Below are positions 46,921-55,681 of a stretch of DNA of 64,000 nucleotides, one piece after another (positions within the stretch are counted from its first letter, which is position 1; the number at the start of each line of letters is the position of its first letter). The notes below the pieces were generated by a model. That model was not told the origin of the DNA and ran no database searches. It saw nothing but the letters and a program-made list of their open reading frames with translations. Origin of the DNA: an uncultured Paracoccaceae bacterium (GTDB taxonomy: Bacteria > Pseudomonadota > Alphaproteobacteria > Rhodobacterales > Rhodobacteraceae). The translations under genes were made by a program, and so were the position numbers. Location: positions 41,158-105,157 of the forward strand of contig CANNFU010000012.1 of NCBI GenBank assembly GCA_947503965.1, read 5' to 3'.

Positions 46921-48581
46921 CTGACCGCCTGATCTATCTGCCCCTGGGGGGCGCCGGCGAGATCGGCATGAACGCCTATGTCTATGGCTATGGTGCACCG
47001 GGCAAGGAACGGCTGATCGTGGTCGATCTGGGCGTGACGTTTCCCGATATGGACGGCACACCGGGGGTGGATCTGATCCTGCCGGACATCAGCTGGCTGG
47101 AGGCGCGCAAGGGGCATATCGACGGCATCTTCATTACCCACGCGCATGAGGATCACGTGGGCGCCATCGGGCATTACTGGGAACGGCTTGGTGCCCCCGT
47201 TTATGCCCGCCGCTTCACCGCCAATATCGCCCGGCGCAAGCTGGACGAACACGGCCACCCCGAAAGCGTGGTCAAAGTTGTCGAACCCTATCCGCATGTC
47301 ATTACCTGCGGGCCGTTCAAGATCTCCTACCTGCCCATCAGCCACTCGATCCCGGAAAGCGCGGGTCTGCTGATCGACAGCCCGGACGGGCGCGTGCTGC
47401 ATTCCGGTGATTTCAAGATCGACGAAACACCCGTGGTTGGCGATCCGTGGGATCAGGCGCTGTGGGAAGAGGTGTCGAAAGACGGGGTCAAGGCGTTGAT
47501 TTGCGACAGCACCAACGTGTTCTCGGACGCGCCGGGGCGGTCAGAGGCGTCCATCGGCCCAACCATCACCGAATTGATGCAAGACGCGACCGGTATGGTC
47601 GTGGCGACCACCTTTGCATCGAACATCGCGCGACTGAAAACGCTGGCGGTTGCCGCGAAGGCCGCCGGGCGGTCCGTCTGCCTGCTGGGCCGTGCCATGC
47701 GCCGGATGGTCGAGGCGGCGACGGAAGAGGGAATCTTGCAAGGTTTCCCTGCCACCGTCAGCCCCGAGGATGCGCTGAACATCCCCCGCGAAAACCTGAT
47801 GCTGCTGGTCACCGGATCGCAGGGCGAACGCCGCGCGGCCTCTGCGCAACTGGCCCAAGGGTCCTATCTGGGGCTGAAGCTGAAGGAAGGCGACACGTTC
47901 CTGTTCTCCTCCAAAACCATCCCCGGCAATGAACGCGGCGTAATCCGGATCATGAATCAACTGTCGGAGATGGGGGTCGACGTTGTTGATGATGCGGGCG
48001 GCAAGTACCATGTGTCCGGCCACGCCAACCGGCCTGATCTGCAGCGGCTGCATCAGATCGTCAAACCGCAAATCCTGATCCCGATGCATGGCGAACACCG
48101 GCACTTGCGCGAGCATGTGAAGTTGGGCAATGCAGGCGGGATCACCGGGATTGTCGCCGTCAACGGCATGATGATCGACCTGTCGGGCAATCAGCCCACG
48201 GTGGCCGAATGTATCGACACGGGCCGGACCTATCTGGACGGTACGGTGCAGATCGGTGCCCTGGACGGCGTGGTACGCAACCGCATCCGCATGGCGCTGA
48301 ACGGGCATATGATCGTCACACTGATCATCGACGAAAACGACGAGCCACTGGGCGAGCCCTGGGTGGAAATCAACGGCCTGCCCGAGATGGGGCGTAACAA
48401 CGCAGCCCTTGTCGAAGTGGTCGAAGAAGACCTGAGCCAGTTCCTCGGACGGGCCAACGCAAAGACGCTGCGGGATGACGACAAGCTGGAGAAAGAGCTG
48501 CGGAGCATCGCGCGGAAGTCAGCCCAAAGCGAGATCGGGAAGAAGCCGGAGGTAACGGTGATTGTGAGTAGGTTGGGGTGA
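46917..48581 (+). CDS. rnj: Ribonuclease J
   Basis: Metallo-beta-lactamase/beta-CASP nuclease with 5'-exo and endo activity in RNA turnover, 554 aa. The metal-binding motif is ITHAHEDHVGAIGH (about 72-85); LHSGDFKIDETPV and the beta-CASP motifs VTGSQGE and HVSGHANRPDLQRLHQIV follow. The C-terminal domain ends ARKSAQSEIGKKPEVTVIVS. It is coupled to coaX by ATGA. No terminator hairpin is evident after it. Confidence 0.96.
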   Translation: MTDRLIYLPLGGAGEIGMNAYVYGYGAPGKERLIVVDLGVTFPDMDGTPGVDLILPDISWLEARKGHIDGIFITHAHEDHVGAIGHYWERLGAPVYARRFTANIARRKLDEHGHPESVVKVVEPYPHVITCGPFKISYLPISHSIPESAGLLIDSPDGRVLHSGDFKIDETPVVGDPWDQALWEEVSKDGVKALICDSTNVFSDAPGRSEASIGPTITELMQDATGMVVATTFASNIARLKTLAVAAKAAGRSVCLLGRAMRRMVEAATEEGILQGFPATVSPEDALNIPRENLMLLVTGSQGERRAASAQLAQGSYLGLKLKEGDTFLFSSKTIPGNERGVIRIMNQLSEMGVDVVDDAGGKYHVSGHANRPDLQRLHQIVKPQILIPMHGEHRHLREHVKLGNAGGITGIVAVNGMMIDLSGNQPTVAECIDTGRTYLDGTVQIGALDGVVRNRIRMALNGHMIVTLIIDENDEPLGEPWVEINGLPEMGRNNAALVEVVEEDLSQFLGRANAKTLRDDDKLEKELRSIARKSAQSEIGKKPEVTVIVSRLG

Positions 48582-48641
48582 TTTCTTGGGCTGACTGCTG
48601 GTTAATTTCTAGCAAACTATCTACGTATAGCTGTTAAGTCG

Positions 48642-49205
48642 TTAGCAGCCATCATAATCGCGCGCGCCGCTAGCAGTAATTGTATATGTGCCGCCTCGTG
48701 GGCCAACATAGCATCGCCGCGAGATCGTCGGTCGCGATACTGTTGTACGAACGGGCGCTCTGGCTGCTCTTGAAATTTGTCTCACCTGTGTTCCCCATTC
48801 ACAGGCGAGCCCGTCACCATCTCGATCGAGGTCATTGGGGTCACTCAGCGGTCCACCTGCAGCTAAGAAGAATTTTTGCGCAGAAGCTGCACTGCCGAAA
48901 TCGTCGCAATTCCGTAGGTCTGTTCCCAAAGCTATATTCGTAGAAGAGCGAGAATAGAGCGTGTTGCCGAAAGCGGATGAAGTTCGTTGACCAATATATG
49001 AGGTTCCAAAACGCGTTTCACCTCGTTCTGCCAACTCGGCCTCAATAAATGCCAAGCGGAGTGGCGAAGGTGTCTGTCGGTGTTCGATCCACAAGGACGT
49101 AGTGCTTTGATTTGCAATACTCTGCGAGATGTCCTGAGGCTCTGTTGGCGAGCAGGCCGTCAGAAAGGGTACAATAAAAATGGCGAAAATTATGTATTTG
49201 CTCAT
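48642..49205 (-). CDS. Lipoprotein with Excalibur-type calcium-binding motif
   Basis: A 187-aa protein with a lipobox (VPFLTAC, Cys18). A middle region includes RNCDDFGSAASAQKFF and DPNDLDRDGDGLACEW, the Excalibur pattern with a DxDxDG calcium loop. The C-terminus is CYVGPRGGTYTITASGARDY then DGC, a Cys-bracketed motif known from other surface proteins. AAGG lies 5 nt before the ATG at 49205. Codon use is clearly AT-richer than in neighbours, suggesting recent acquisition. Surface binding is likely, ligand unknown. Confidence 0.8.
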   Translation of the reverse strand: MSKYIIFAIFIVPFLTACSPTEPQDISQSIANQSTTSLWIEHRQTPSPLRLAFIEAELAERGETRFGTSYIGQRTSSAFGNTLYSRSSTNIALGTDLRNCDDFGSAASAQKFFLAAGGPLSDPNDLDRDGDGLACEWGTQVRQISRAARAPVRTTVSRPTISRRCYVGPRGGTYTITASGARDYDGC

Positions 49206-49296
49206 ATACACCTTATGATTGCATATGATGCTTTAGTCCAGAAATCGTTGGTGAGCGGGGGTCGAGATTATAAAAAACGTCTGCATAGCAACGCTA

Positions 49297-49419
49297 GGGC
49301 ATCGCCCGACCTGGAGGGCGTTGTGACCTCTCTTCTGTTCGCGACATCGCCAAACATCCGACCTTGCGCTTCTCGCAACGCTGCAAAATCGCCCTCCGGG
49401 GGCAGGTCGGGCGATGCCC
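49297..49419. repeat. Long GC-rich inverted repeat
   Basis: The left arm (49297-49320) and right arm (49390-49419) match over 17 bp (GGGCATCGCCCGACCTG) and again over 7 bp (GAGGGCG). The right arm has an extra CCCCCG, and about 69 bp lie between the arms. This looks like a dispersed palindromic repeat. It occupies the 297-bp gap between two minus-strand genes, which otherwise holds nothing I can name. Confidence 0.65.
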
Positions 49420-49502
49420 GGGCAAGCCGGGCGGTGGTCGTGCTGCTGAAGTGAGACGATGTATAAGTCGGGGTACTGCGAGATAGGTCAGACCTTGATC
49501 AG

Positions 49503-50138
49503 CTACTCGCTACACAACCAAACCCCACCGCCTACCGTGATCACGGTCAGGGCCGTCCCGCCTGCGATTGCGGGTGATGCAAGCAGCGTGGCCAGCGCGG
49601 TTGAGGCACCCCCTTCAAGGGACCGTTGCAGCGTGAACTTGCTGGCCGATAACAGTATAGATCCCGATGAATGTGCAATCGCCGAACTGTCGTCCGGTGC
49701 TGTTCCATAAGCGAAATCAGTCACTTGCGTGGCCAGTTCCTGCACCTCTGCCGCCGTACCACTGACCCGCTCACAGGTGCTGACCGTGCAGCGCCCGCGG
49801 AAATTGCGTTCGCCCGGCACCAGAAGCAGCCCCGCGTCAGTGTCGCTTTCTGTCAGGCAATAGCCATCGGTATCGGGCAACCCTTCAAGCACCGCAAGAA
49901 AGTTCAGTGTCACGTCGCTGGGACATGTGGGCAGGTCGCCGCGCAGACGGGCGAGACCTTGCTGTGGCCAGTTCAGGATGCGTTCGCGCCGGGTGGCTGT
50001 GCCGTCTGCAAACTGCCCGGCATCAACGATAAAGTCATTGCCGTTGATCCGAAGTCCGCAATCCTGTGCGGCAAGCGGGGCCGCTGACAAAAGCATCAGG
50101 ACAGTCGCAGCACCCAAGTGACGCAGCCATCCGATCAT
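49503..50138 (-). CDS. Exported hypothetical protein
   Basis: A 211-aa protein with a signal peptide (LGAATVLMLLSAAPLAAQ). A Cys-containing N-terminal half (DCGLRINGNDFIVDAGQF, PTCPSDVTLNF, GYCLTESDTD, RCTVSTCERVSG) precedes a C-terminal hydrophobic segment (ALATLLASPAIAGGTALTVITVGGG). The latter may insert in a membrane. It lies 3 nt downstream of the DEAD-box helicase gene. Family unknown. Confidence 0.65.
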   Translation of the reverse strand: MIGWLRHLGAATVLMLLSAAPLAAQDCGLRINGNDFIVDAGQFADGTATRRERILNWPQQGLARLRGDLPTCPSDVTLNFLAVLEGLPDTDGYCLTESDTDAGLLLVPGERNFRGRCTVSTCERVSGTAAEVQELATQVTDFAYGTAPDDSSAIAHSSGSILLSASKFTLQRSLEGGASTALATLLASPAIAGGTALTVITVGGGVWLCSE

Positions 50139-50141
50139 CGG

Positions 50142-51578
50142 CTAGACCTTCGCGCGCTCTTCAAAGCTCATCGCGATAAACGCGGGTGTATCATCTCCCA
50201 TGCCTACCACATCAGGCTCGTTCCGGCCGCGCCCGCGTCCGCCCCGCGCACGTTCCTGACGGGGTTTTTCTTCGCGCTTTGGCTTGTCATCCCGTTGCGG
50301 TCTTTCATCCGGCACGGGCTTTTCAACCGGTTTCGCCTCGGGTGCTTCACCCTCATCATCTTTTTTCCGGCGATTGCGGGTCCGCTTGGGCTTTTCCTCG
50401 GTCTTGGTCTCTTCCCTGGCCGGTGCGCCCTTCATCGGGTTGTCCAGGCGCGGGATGCTTTCCTTGACCAGCCGTTCCACGTCATCAAGGTTTTTCTCGT
50501 CCCGTGGGATGCAGATCATGATCGCGGTGCCGGAACGGCCTGCACGACCCGTCCGTCCGATCCGGTGCACGTAGTCTTCGGCATGGCTGGGCACGTCGAA
50601 GTTGAAAACATGGGTCACGGCGGGAATGTCGAGGCCGCGGGCGGCGACGTCTGAGGCTACAAGGAACCGCAGCTCATTATCGCGGAACTTGTCAAGCGTG
50701 CGTGTCCGGTGGCTTTGGTCCAGATCGCCGTGGATCGCGGCGGCATCATAGCCGTATTTGTTCAGCGATTTCGCAACGATATCCACGTCAGACTTGCGGT
50801 TGCAGAAAATGATCGCGTTGGTGCAGGCCTCACCTTCCGCATCGATCAGGGCGCGGAGCAGGGCACGTTTTTCCGATGGTTCCTTGGGTTTTGCTGACCC
50901 TTTGAACATCACGACGCCCTGTTTGATGTTCACATTCGTTGTTGCCGCGCGCGCTACCTCGACCTTGGCCGGATTGGACAGGAACGTGTTGGTGATCCGC
51001 TCAATCTCTGGCGCCATTGTGGCGCTGAAGAACAGCGTCTGGCGGGTGAAGGGGGTCCGTTTGAAGATTTCCTCGATATCCGGGATGAAGCCCATGTCGA
51101 GCATCCGGTCGGCCTCGTCCACCACCATGACCTTCACATCCGTCAGGATCAGCTTGCCGCGTTCCAGATGGTCGAGCAAGCGGCCGGGCGTTGCGATCAG
51201 GACATCGACGCCCTTGTCGATGATCTTGTCCTGATCCTTGAAACTTGTCCCGCCAATCAGCAAGGCCTTGGTAAGTTTGGTATATTTGGCGTAGGTATCG
51301 AAATTCTCGGCCACCTGGGCCGCCAGTTCCCGCGTGGGGGCGAGCACCAGCGAACGGGGCATCCGCGCCCGTGCGCGGCCACGACCCAACAGGGTGATCA
51401 TCGGCAGGGTAAAGGCGGCGGTCTTGCCGGTGCCTGTCTGCGCAATCCCCAAAACATCGCGGCCTTCCAGGGCGGGGGCGATTGCGCCCGCCTGAATGGG
51501 GGTAGGGGTGTCATAGCCGGTTTCAGCGACGGCCTTCAGAACCTTGGGGTCAAGGTTCAAATCAGTAAACTTGGTCAT
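50142..51578 (-). CDS. DEAD-box RNA helicase, RhlE-like
   Basis: ATP-dependent RNA helicase, 478 aa. Motifs in order: Q-motif (GYDTPTPIQ), AQTGTGKTAAF (I), PTRELAAQ (Ia), VDEADRMLDMGF (II), FSATM (III), DVAARGLDIPAV (V) and HRIGRTGRAGRSG (VI). A basic, disordered tail rich in Lys, Glu and RGG-like repeats (RARGGRGRGRN) follows and should bind RNA. I chose the ATG at 51578 (MTKFTDLNLD), because the upstream frame lacks homology. A cold-shock or ribosome assembly role is typical of the family. Confidence 0.94.
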   Translation of the reverse strand: MTKFTDLNLDPKVLKAVAETGYDTPTPIQAGAIAPALEGRDVLGIAQTGTGKTAAFTLPMITLLGRGRARARMPRSLVLAPTRELAAQVAENFDTYAKYTKLTKALLIGGTSFKDQDKIIDKGVDVLIATPGRLLDHLERGKLILTDVKVMVVDEADRMLDMGFIPDIEEIFKRTPFTRQTLFFSATMAPEIERITNTFLSNPAKVEVARAATTNVNIKQGVVMFKGSAKPKEPSEKRALLRALIDAEGEACTNAIIFCNRKSDVDIVAKSLNKYGYDAAAIHGDLDQSHRTRTLDKFRDNELRFLVASDVAARGLDIPAVTHVFNFDVPSHAEDYVHRIGRTGRAGRSGTAIMICIPRDEKNLDDVERLVKESIPRLDNPMKGAPAREETKTEEKPKRTRNRRKKDDEGEAPEAKPVEKPVPDERPQRDDKPKREEKPRQERARGGRGRGRNEPDVVGMGDDTPAFIAMSFEERAKV

Positions 51579-51726
51579 ATACGTCCTATGGTTGCGGGTC
51601 GGTCCGCAAATGTGAAAAGGACGCATGTTCCGCGCGTCCGGGCATCATGGCCCTGTCGGGCCGGTGAGGCAGGCGATACCGGAAAGGCCGCACTGCGTCA
51701 AGCAGAGCGCCTTGCGCACCAGCCGT

Positions 51727-52470
51727 CTAGCGCGCCCGCGCCGCGGCGTCACGCATCAGGGCAAAGCGGCGGAATACGGTGCCATCGTCGGCGTTCAGCA
51801 GGGTCAGCAGATGCCGCGCCAGACGTCCGCATCCCGGCGCATGTTGGGCATCGCGCCAGAGGGGGGCAAGCAAATGCGCCTCAAGATCGCCGTTGAGCAC
51901 TGAAAAGTCCTTCATCCCCATGGGCAGTGGCGATTTGTTGCGGTTCTTGATGCGGAACTGCTCTTGCGGCGCATTGCCGGAAAAACAACGCTCTGCCTCG
52001 TAGATTTTCATGAGCGAAAAGAAGATGTTCATCGACTGGGCCAGCATCCGGTCCGCTTCGGTTTCGCCGAACGTGGCAAAGGTGATGATCGCCGAGATCA
52101 GCCAGCGGGTGGGCAGGTTGGCCAGCAGCCAATCCTCTTCCTCTGCCCAAAGCCGCAGGAAGAGCGCGGGGGCCTCATCGGGATAGGTATGTTTGCGCAG
52201 ATGCGAGATCAGCAGCCCGTGCAGCAGAGTCAGTTCCGAATGCCCTGCCAGTTCGCCCAGCAGCATGTGCCGCTTTTTGGCGACCCGGCTCAGCCCCTCG
52301 GGCCGGGGCAGGTTTTGCGGGGGCAGGGGCATCGCCGCCAATGCCTTGAAATCCACATCCAGTGGCGGCAACTCCTGTCCCGGTTCATGGGTCAAGAGCG
52401 CCCGCCGCTTTTGATATTGCGGCAGCAGGCCACCAATGCCATCGGGAAAGGTCTGTCTGGGTTTGCTCAC
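51727..52470 (-). CDS. Conserved hypothetical protein
   Basis: A 247-aa soluble, helix-rich protein with no signal peptide. Notable stretches are RVAKKRHMLLGELAGHSELT, LRLWAEEEDWLLANLPTRWL and GMKDFSVLNGDLEAHLL. I do not recognise a domain. The start ATG at 52470 gives MSKPRQTFPD. The next gene on this strand starts well upstream at 53133, so transcription may be shared. Function unknown. Confidence 0.65.
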   Translation of the reverse strand: MSKPRQTFPDGIGGLLPQYQKRRALLTHEPGQELPPLDVDFKALAAMPLPPQNLPRPEGLSRVAKKRHMLLGELAGHSELTLLHGLLISHLRKHTYPDEAPALFLRLWAEEEDWLLANLPTRWLISAIITFATFGETEADRMLAQSMNIFFSLMKIYEAERCFSGNAPQEQFRIKNRNKSPLPMGMKDFSVLNGDLEAHLLAPLWRDAQHAPGCGRLARHLLTLLNADDGTVFRRFALMRDAAARAR

Positions 52471-52518
52471 ATCGCACCTGCCGTTCTGAGGTAGAGTATG
52501 ACCCGGCAGGTCGCACGC

Positions 52519-53133
52519 TTACAAGCGGGCAGTCGGATGAAGAACGGGCCGGTACCCCGCCCGCAGCACCGCAACCGTCGGATGCGGGGTCAAAACGGTG
52601 AGCTTGCCCGAAGGACGCGGGATCGTTGCCCCATAACCGGTGGTCGAAAAGGGCAGGAGGCAATCGCCCTGCACCAAATGCGGCACATCCGCGATCAGCA
52701 CAAAGGCCCCGTCGGGCAGCGTTTTTGCCCCAGCCTCATGGCGGATTTGCGTGCGCGTCCGGGTCACGCGCGCCTTGTGCAACGCGGTATCCATCGCCAT
52801 GCGGTCTGCACGATCGCCGATGCCTGCATCCCATGCGTCACGAAATGCATGATACGCCGCTCGCCTGCAGTAGTGGCAGGGGCGATGCCCGGCCGTCAGG
52901 GCAACCGCTTCATCCAGAAAGAAGAGCGCCGACCAGCCGCGATCCGGCATGGGGCCATGATAGATGCCACGCGGATGGTCCAGCGTGCAGACCAGCCAGT
53001 GTTTGTGCGACCAGCGCGATGTTCCAAGTGTCCCATCCGGGCGGTGAATGATGCCGCGATTGCCGGTGAAAAGGCCGCGTGCCGGATCGGCGCGGATCTC
53101 TCCGGTGGGCAGGACGCGATTTTGTAACGGCAT
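52519..53133 (-). CDS. Conserved hypothetical protein with CxxC motif
   Basis: A 204-aa protein. Near residue 80-100 lies GHRPCHYCRRAAYHAFRDAW, whose CxxC is like a structural zinc site or the methyl-acceptor region of Ada-type proteins. Other stretches: RGLFTGNRGIIHRPDGTLG, HPRGIYHGPMPDRGWSALFF. The rest shows no known family. The start ATG lies at 53133. It may be a nucleic-acid-acting protein, but the evidence is slight. Confidence 0.6.
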   Translation of the reverse strand: MPLQNRVLPTGEIRADPARGLFTGNRGIIHRPDGTLGTSRWSHKHWLVCTLDHPRGIYHGPMPDRGWSALFFLDEAVALTAGHRPCHYCRRAAYHAFRDAWDAGIGDRADRMAMDTALHKARVTRTRTQIRHEAGAKTLPDGAFVLIADVPHLVQGDCLLPFSTTGYGATIPRPSGKLTVLTPHPTVAVLRAGYRPVLHPTARL

Positions 53134-53183
53134 GGTGCTCTCCGGCCTGCTGATGCAGAACCGCAGCTTAACCCGGCCACCTG

Positions 53184-53469
53184 TCAGCCATCAATGACGA
53201 TCGCATCCCGCATGATCGCCGATTGCCATGTCTGGCTGTCCTTGATCGTTTCAAGCGATCCGCGCAGCGATAGGCGCATGCCTTCTTCGACAAAACGGCA
53301 GCGGTTCCGCGAGGCTGACTTGCAAGGCGGTGCCGTGTTCGGGGTTGCCGCAAAATGGCCGGAACCCCAAATCAGAGACGATCATAAATTCCCGCACATT
53401 GCGCGAGACGGTCCTTAATCTTCGTAGCTTGCGGGTTGCGTAGGATGTAACGGTGATGATCTCATAGAT
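53184..53469 (-). pseudogene. Decayed copy of the DUF3299-like gene at 54449
   Basis: From the stop codon at 53184 upward, this stretch matches the 3' part of the intact gene at 54449-54895 over about 230 bp with few changes, including non-coding bases beyond the stop. An extra A in the run at about 53290 shifts the frame. Further changes near 53355 and a deletion of roughly 50 bp near 53411 remove the middle, and the 5' end with the signal peptide is missing. A weak match to the middle of the gene continues to about 53469. Confidence 0.85.
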
Positions 53470-53556
53470 TTAGCTGGCCCTAGGCGCGCCGCCGATGGGG
53501 CCGTTGCTAGTCTCCACAAAGGCAGGCGGATTGGCCGCAGGGTCGTGTTGAGACAT
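53470..53556 (-). other. Short open frame, possible gene remnant
   Basis: A 28-codon frame (MSQHDPAANPPAFVETSNGP then IGGAPRAS) reads like the N-terminus of a real protein cut short. It ends where the decayed DUF3299-like copy begins, so it may be a remnant brought together by a deletion. The remaining gap to 53689 holds nothing I can identify. Confidence 0.25.
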
Positions 53557-53689
53557 AGTTGGCGTGCCTAGCATGGTCTCACGTTTCTACGTCCTTTGAA
53601 CTTTGTGTGCTGCGTCGTATTCCTGCACGCCAAAGAGGTTCCGCGTCTAATTGCTTGCGGCAAGAAGTCACTGCGGCGATCAAGTAAGT

Positions 53690-54283
53690 TCAGCGTTCAC
53701 CGACGAAATATGTGTCGCGTCCTGTGAAATTCGTCGTGCCATCCGGCGTTGTTACGTCGCCTTCAAACGCGCCGGCGACAAATTCCTCATTATCGCCGTA
53801 GAAATCTCCTACCAAGACCCCGTCAAAGCTTGTGGTCCCACCACTATCCGCTTCTAGATTGCCAGAAATGTCCGCGTTAAAGGTGTACTGATCCTCAACC
53901 ACGGCATCGCGAGATATCAGACCATCAGTGATCTGTAGTGTACCACTGTAGTACACTTCTTCTTCATCGACGAAATCACGCACACTACCGGAAAGTTGAT
54001 CGTTACCAAAATTAACGTTTAGAGCCAAATCACCGATCAGCGATTTCTCTTCTATCTCACCGGGAAGATTTACCCCGAAAACCCCGTTATAGGTAACGGA
54101 TCCCGAATTTGGTAAAAAGCCCGGATCAGAGATAGCATCGACATTTCCGCGATCGAATTTGGCGTCGATAGCTTGGAACTGATCGACAAGTTCACCGTAA
54201 GTCGGCGGTGGCCCGCTACTTCCGCCGCCGCAAGCCGATAAAATACTTATGGTACCAAGAAGAAATATCCTCGCAAACGTCAT
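53690..54283 (-). CDS. Surface lipoprotein with TbpB/fHbp-like barrel, small
   Basis: A 197-aa lipoprotein: lipobox ISILSAC (Cys18), a short GGGSSGPPP tether, then a helix-prone stretch (about 25-50) and a beta-rich domain. SGSVTYNGVFGV, LIGDLALNVNFGNDQLSGSV, YYSGTLQITDGLIS and VAGAFEGDVTTP mark its strands. The same ordered blocks occur in the lipoproteins at 54989 and 57378. I chose the ATG at 54283 with GAGGGG 10 nt upstream. Codon use is AT-rich. It sits between the two copies of the DUF3299-like gene. Confidence 0.72.
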   Translation of the reverse strand: MTFARIFLLGTISILSACGGGSSGPPPTYGELVDQFQAIDAKFDRGNVDAISDPGFLPNSGSVTYNGVFGVNLPGEIEEKSLIGDLALNVNFGNDQLSGSVRDFVDEEEVYYSGTLQITDGLISRDAVVEDQYTFNADISGNLEADSGGTTSFDGVLVGDFYGDNEEFVAGAFEGDVTTPDGTTNFTGRDTYFVGER

Positions 54284-54431
54284 TGCTAACACGCCCCTCG
54301 CTAAACATTTGTTAACATTTAGAGTAACCGATGGTGGACCTGATGCAATAGCCTTATCTTTTTCGCGGGTCCTGCGATTGCTTATGTCGCAGAATCATTA
54401 TTACTTTTTCGCACTTAACATCATACGCCGG

Positions 54432-54676
54432 ATAACCCCGGCCACCTGTCAGCCATCAATGACGATCGCATCCCGCATGATCGCCGATTGCCATGTCTGG
54501 CTGTCTTTGATCGTTTCAAGCGATCCGCGCAGCGACAGGCGCATGCCTTCTTCGACAAACGGCAGCGGTTCCGCCAGGCTGACTTGCAAGGCGGTGCCAT
54601 GTTCCGGGTTGCCGCAAAATGGGCAAAAGCCCATGTCAGACACGATCATGAATTCGCGCACATTGCTGGTTTCACC
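54432..54676. repeat. Direct repeat, intact copy (pairs with 53168-53410)
   Basis: About 240 bp, mostly the 3' end of the DUF3299-like gene and its downstream flank, is repeated at 53168-53410 in the same orientation with roughly nine in ten bases alike by eye. The pair brackets the lipoprotein gene at 53690, which points to a segmental duplication. Confidence 0.85.
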
Positions 54677-54895
54677 CAAGGGTACGGCAAAGCCAGTAAT
54701 GTCGAACTGCGCAACACCATCCTTGATTTCCGAAGGAAAGACCTTGCGAACCTCATAGGATGTGTCGGTGATGATTTCTTTGATTTCGATCGCGGCAAGC
54801 GCATCCCATGCGGGGCTATCAACCCGCTCGGCCAGCGCAGGCGATGCCGCTGCAAGCGCGGTTGCGGAAACGGTGAGTGTGCGGGGCAATGCCAT
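54449..54895 (-). CDS. Exported DUF3299-like protein
   Basis: A 148-aa protein with a signal peptide (LTVSATALAAASPALA). The mature part (WDALAAIEIKEIITDTSYEV, FPSEIKDGVAQFDITGFAVP, LGETSNVREFMIVSDMGFCP and FCGNPEHG) is like DUF3299, with a CPFCG motif that could bind a metal or be redox active. AGGAG lies 7 nt upstream of the ATG. A decayed duplicate lies at 53184. The family name is tentative. Confidence 0.7.
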   Translation of the reverse strand: MALPRTLTVSATALAAASPALAERVDSPAWDALAAIEIKEIITDTSYEVRKVFPSEIKDGVAQFDITGFAVPLGETSNVREFMIVSDMGFCPFCGNPEHGTALQVSLAEPLPFVEEGMRLSLRGSLETIKDSQTWQSAIMRDAIVIDG

Positions 54896-54988
54896 CGAAA
54901 AACTCCTGTTTTTGTCAGACAGTCAAATATCAAACGGGGAAAATCTGTCCAGTTCCCAGTTGACTGATCGGCGGAATTGCCCCGGTTT

Positions 54989-55579
54989 TCACTGCTCGGC
55001 TGCAAAGGTTCCTGTGACCGCGCTACCGGTGATCCCATAGTCGCCGCCGGTGATGTTACCTTCGAGTGTTCCCGTCGCCATATCTGCATCGAAACCCTGG
55101 AAGACCCCTGTCATCGTCGTCAGCACTGTTGTCAGATCTCCGTCAGCGTTGCTAATGATACCAGACATTGACGCATTGATATTCGTATCGCCGCTGCGAA
55201 TAATATCACCCGATACGCCAAGTGACCCGGTATAGGCTTCTTCATCTTCGTTGATGATGTTCGTCACGCCGCCCGTAATTTCACTTGCCATGAAATCCGT
55301 CTCAAGCGTCAGGTTCCCGATGAGGTCGGGACCATCTTCAGGGTTCAGCGAGACAATACCGTCATAGGTCACGACACCCATATCCAGAATACCGGTGGCA
55401 AGCACCACGGGCAAGGTTTCCGCGCGTGCATCAAGCCTGCTTGCTTCGGCGCTCAATGCACTGAAACTGCTGCCCGGTGTCAGTGTGTTGCCACCACCAT
55501 CTGAATCGTTTTCGCCACAAGCGGACACCAACAAAATCACCAACGTCGTCCCAAACCCTTTTTTTGCGTAGGTTTTCAT
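54989..55579 (-). CDS. Surface lipoprotein with TbpB/fHbp-like barrel, small
   Basis: A 196-aa lipoprotein: lipobox ILLVSAC (Cys21), a polar tether (GENDSDGGGNTLTPGSS), a helix (FSALSAEASRLDARAETLP) and a beta domain. Blocks GVVTYDGIVSL, LIGNLTLETDFMASEITGGV, YTGSLGVSGDII, MTGVFQGFDAD and ATGTLEGNITGG align with those at 53690. GGAGGCTCC-type bases lie upstream of the ATG. Ligand unknown. Confidence 0.72.
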   Translation of the reverse strand: MKTYAKKGFGTTLVILLVSACGENDSDGGGNTLTPGSSFSALSAEASRLDARAETLPVVLATGILDMGVVTYDGIVSLNPEDGPDLIGNLTLETDFMASEITGGVTNIINEDEEAYTGSLGVSGDIIRSGDTNINASMSGIISNADGDLTTVLTTMTGVFQGFDADMATGTLEGNITGGDYGITGSAVTGTFAAEQ

Positions 55580-55681
55580 GGGGGAGCCTCCAGTTTTTGT
55601 TTTATTTCAAATGGGTATACGCCGCAAAATTGAAAGTCAATTTGCCTTGCTGCTCTTGGATGTGCAGTGTGGCCAACCTGC

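Noticed and set aside
53505..53520. Restriction-site-like string near the decayed gene copy considered as a cloning scar
   Set aside because: The surrounding bases are normal genomic sequence with decayed-gene similarity; chance occurrence is enough to explain it.
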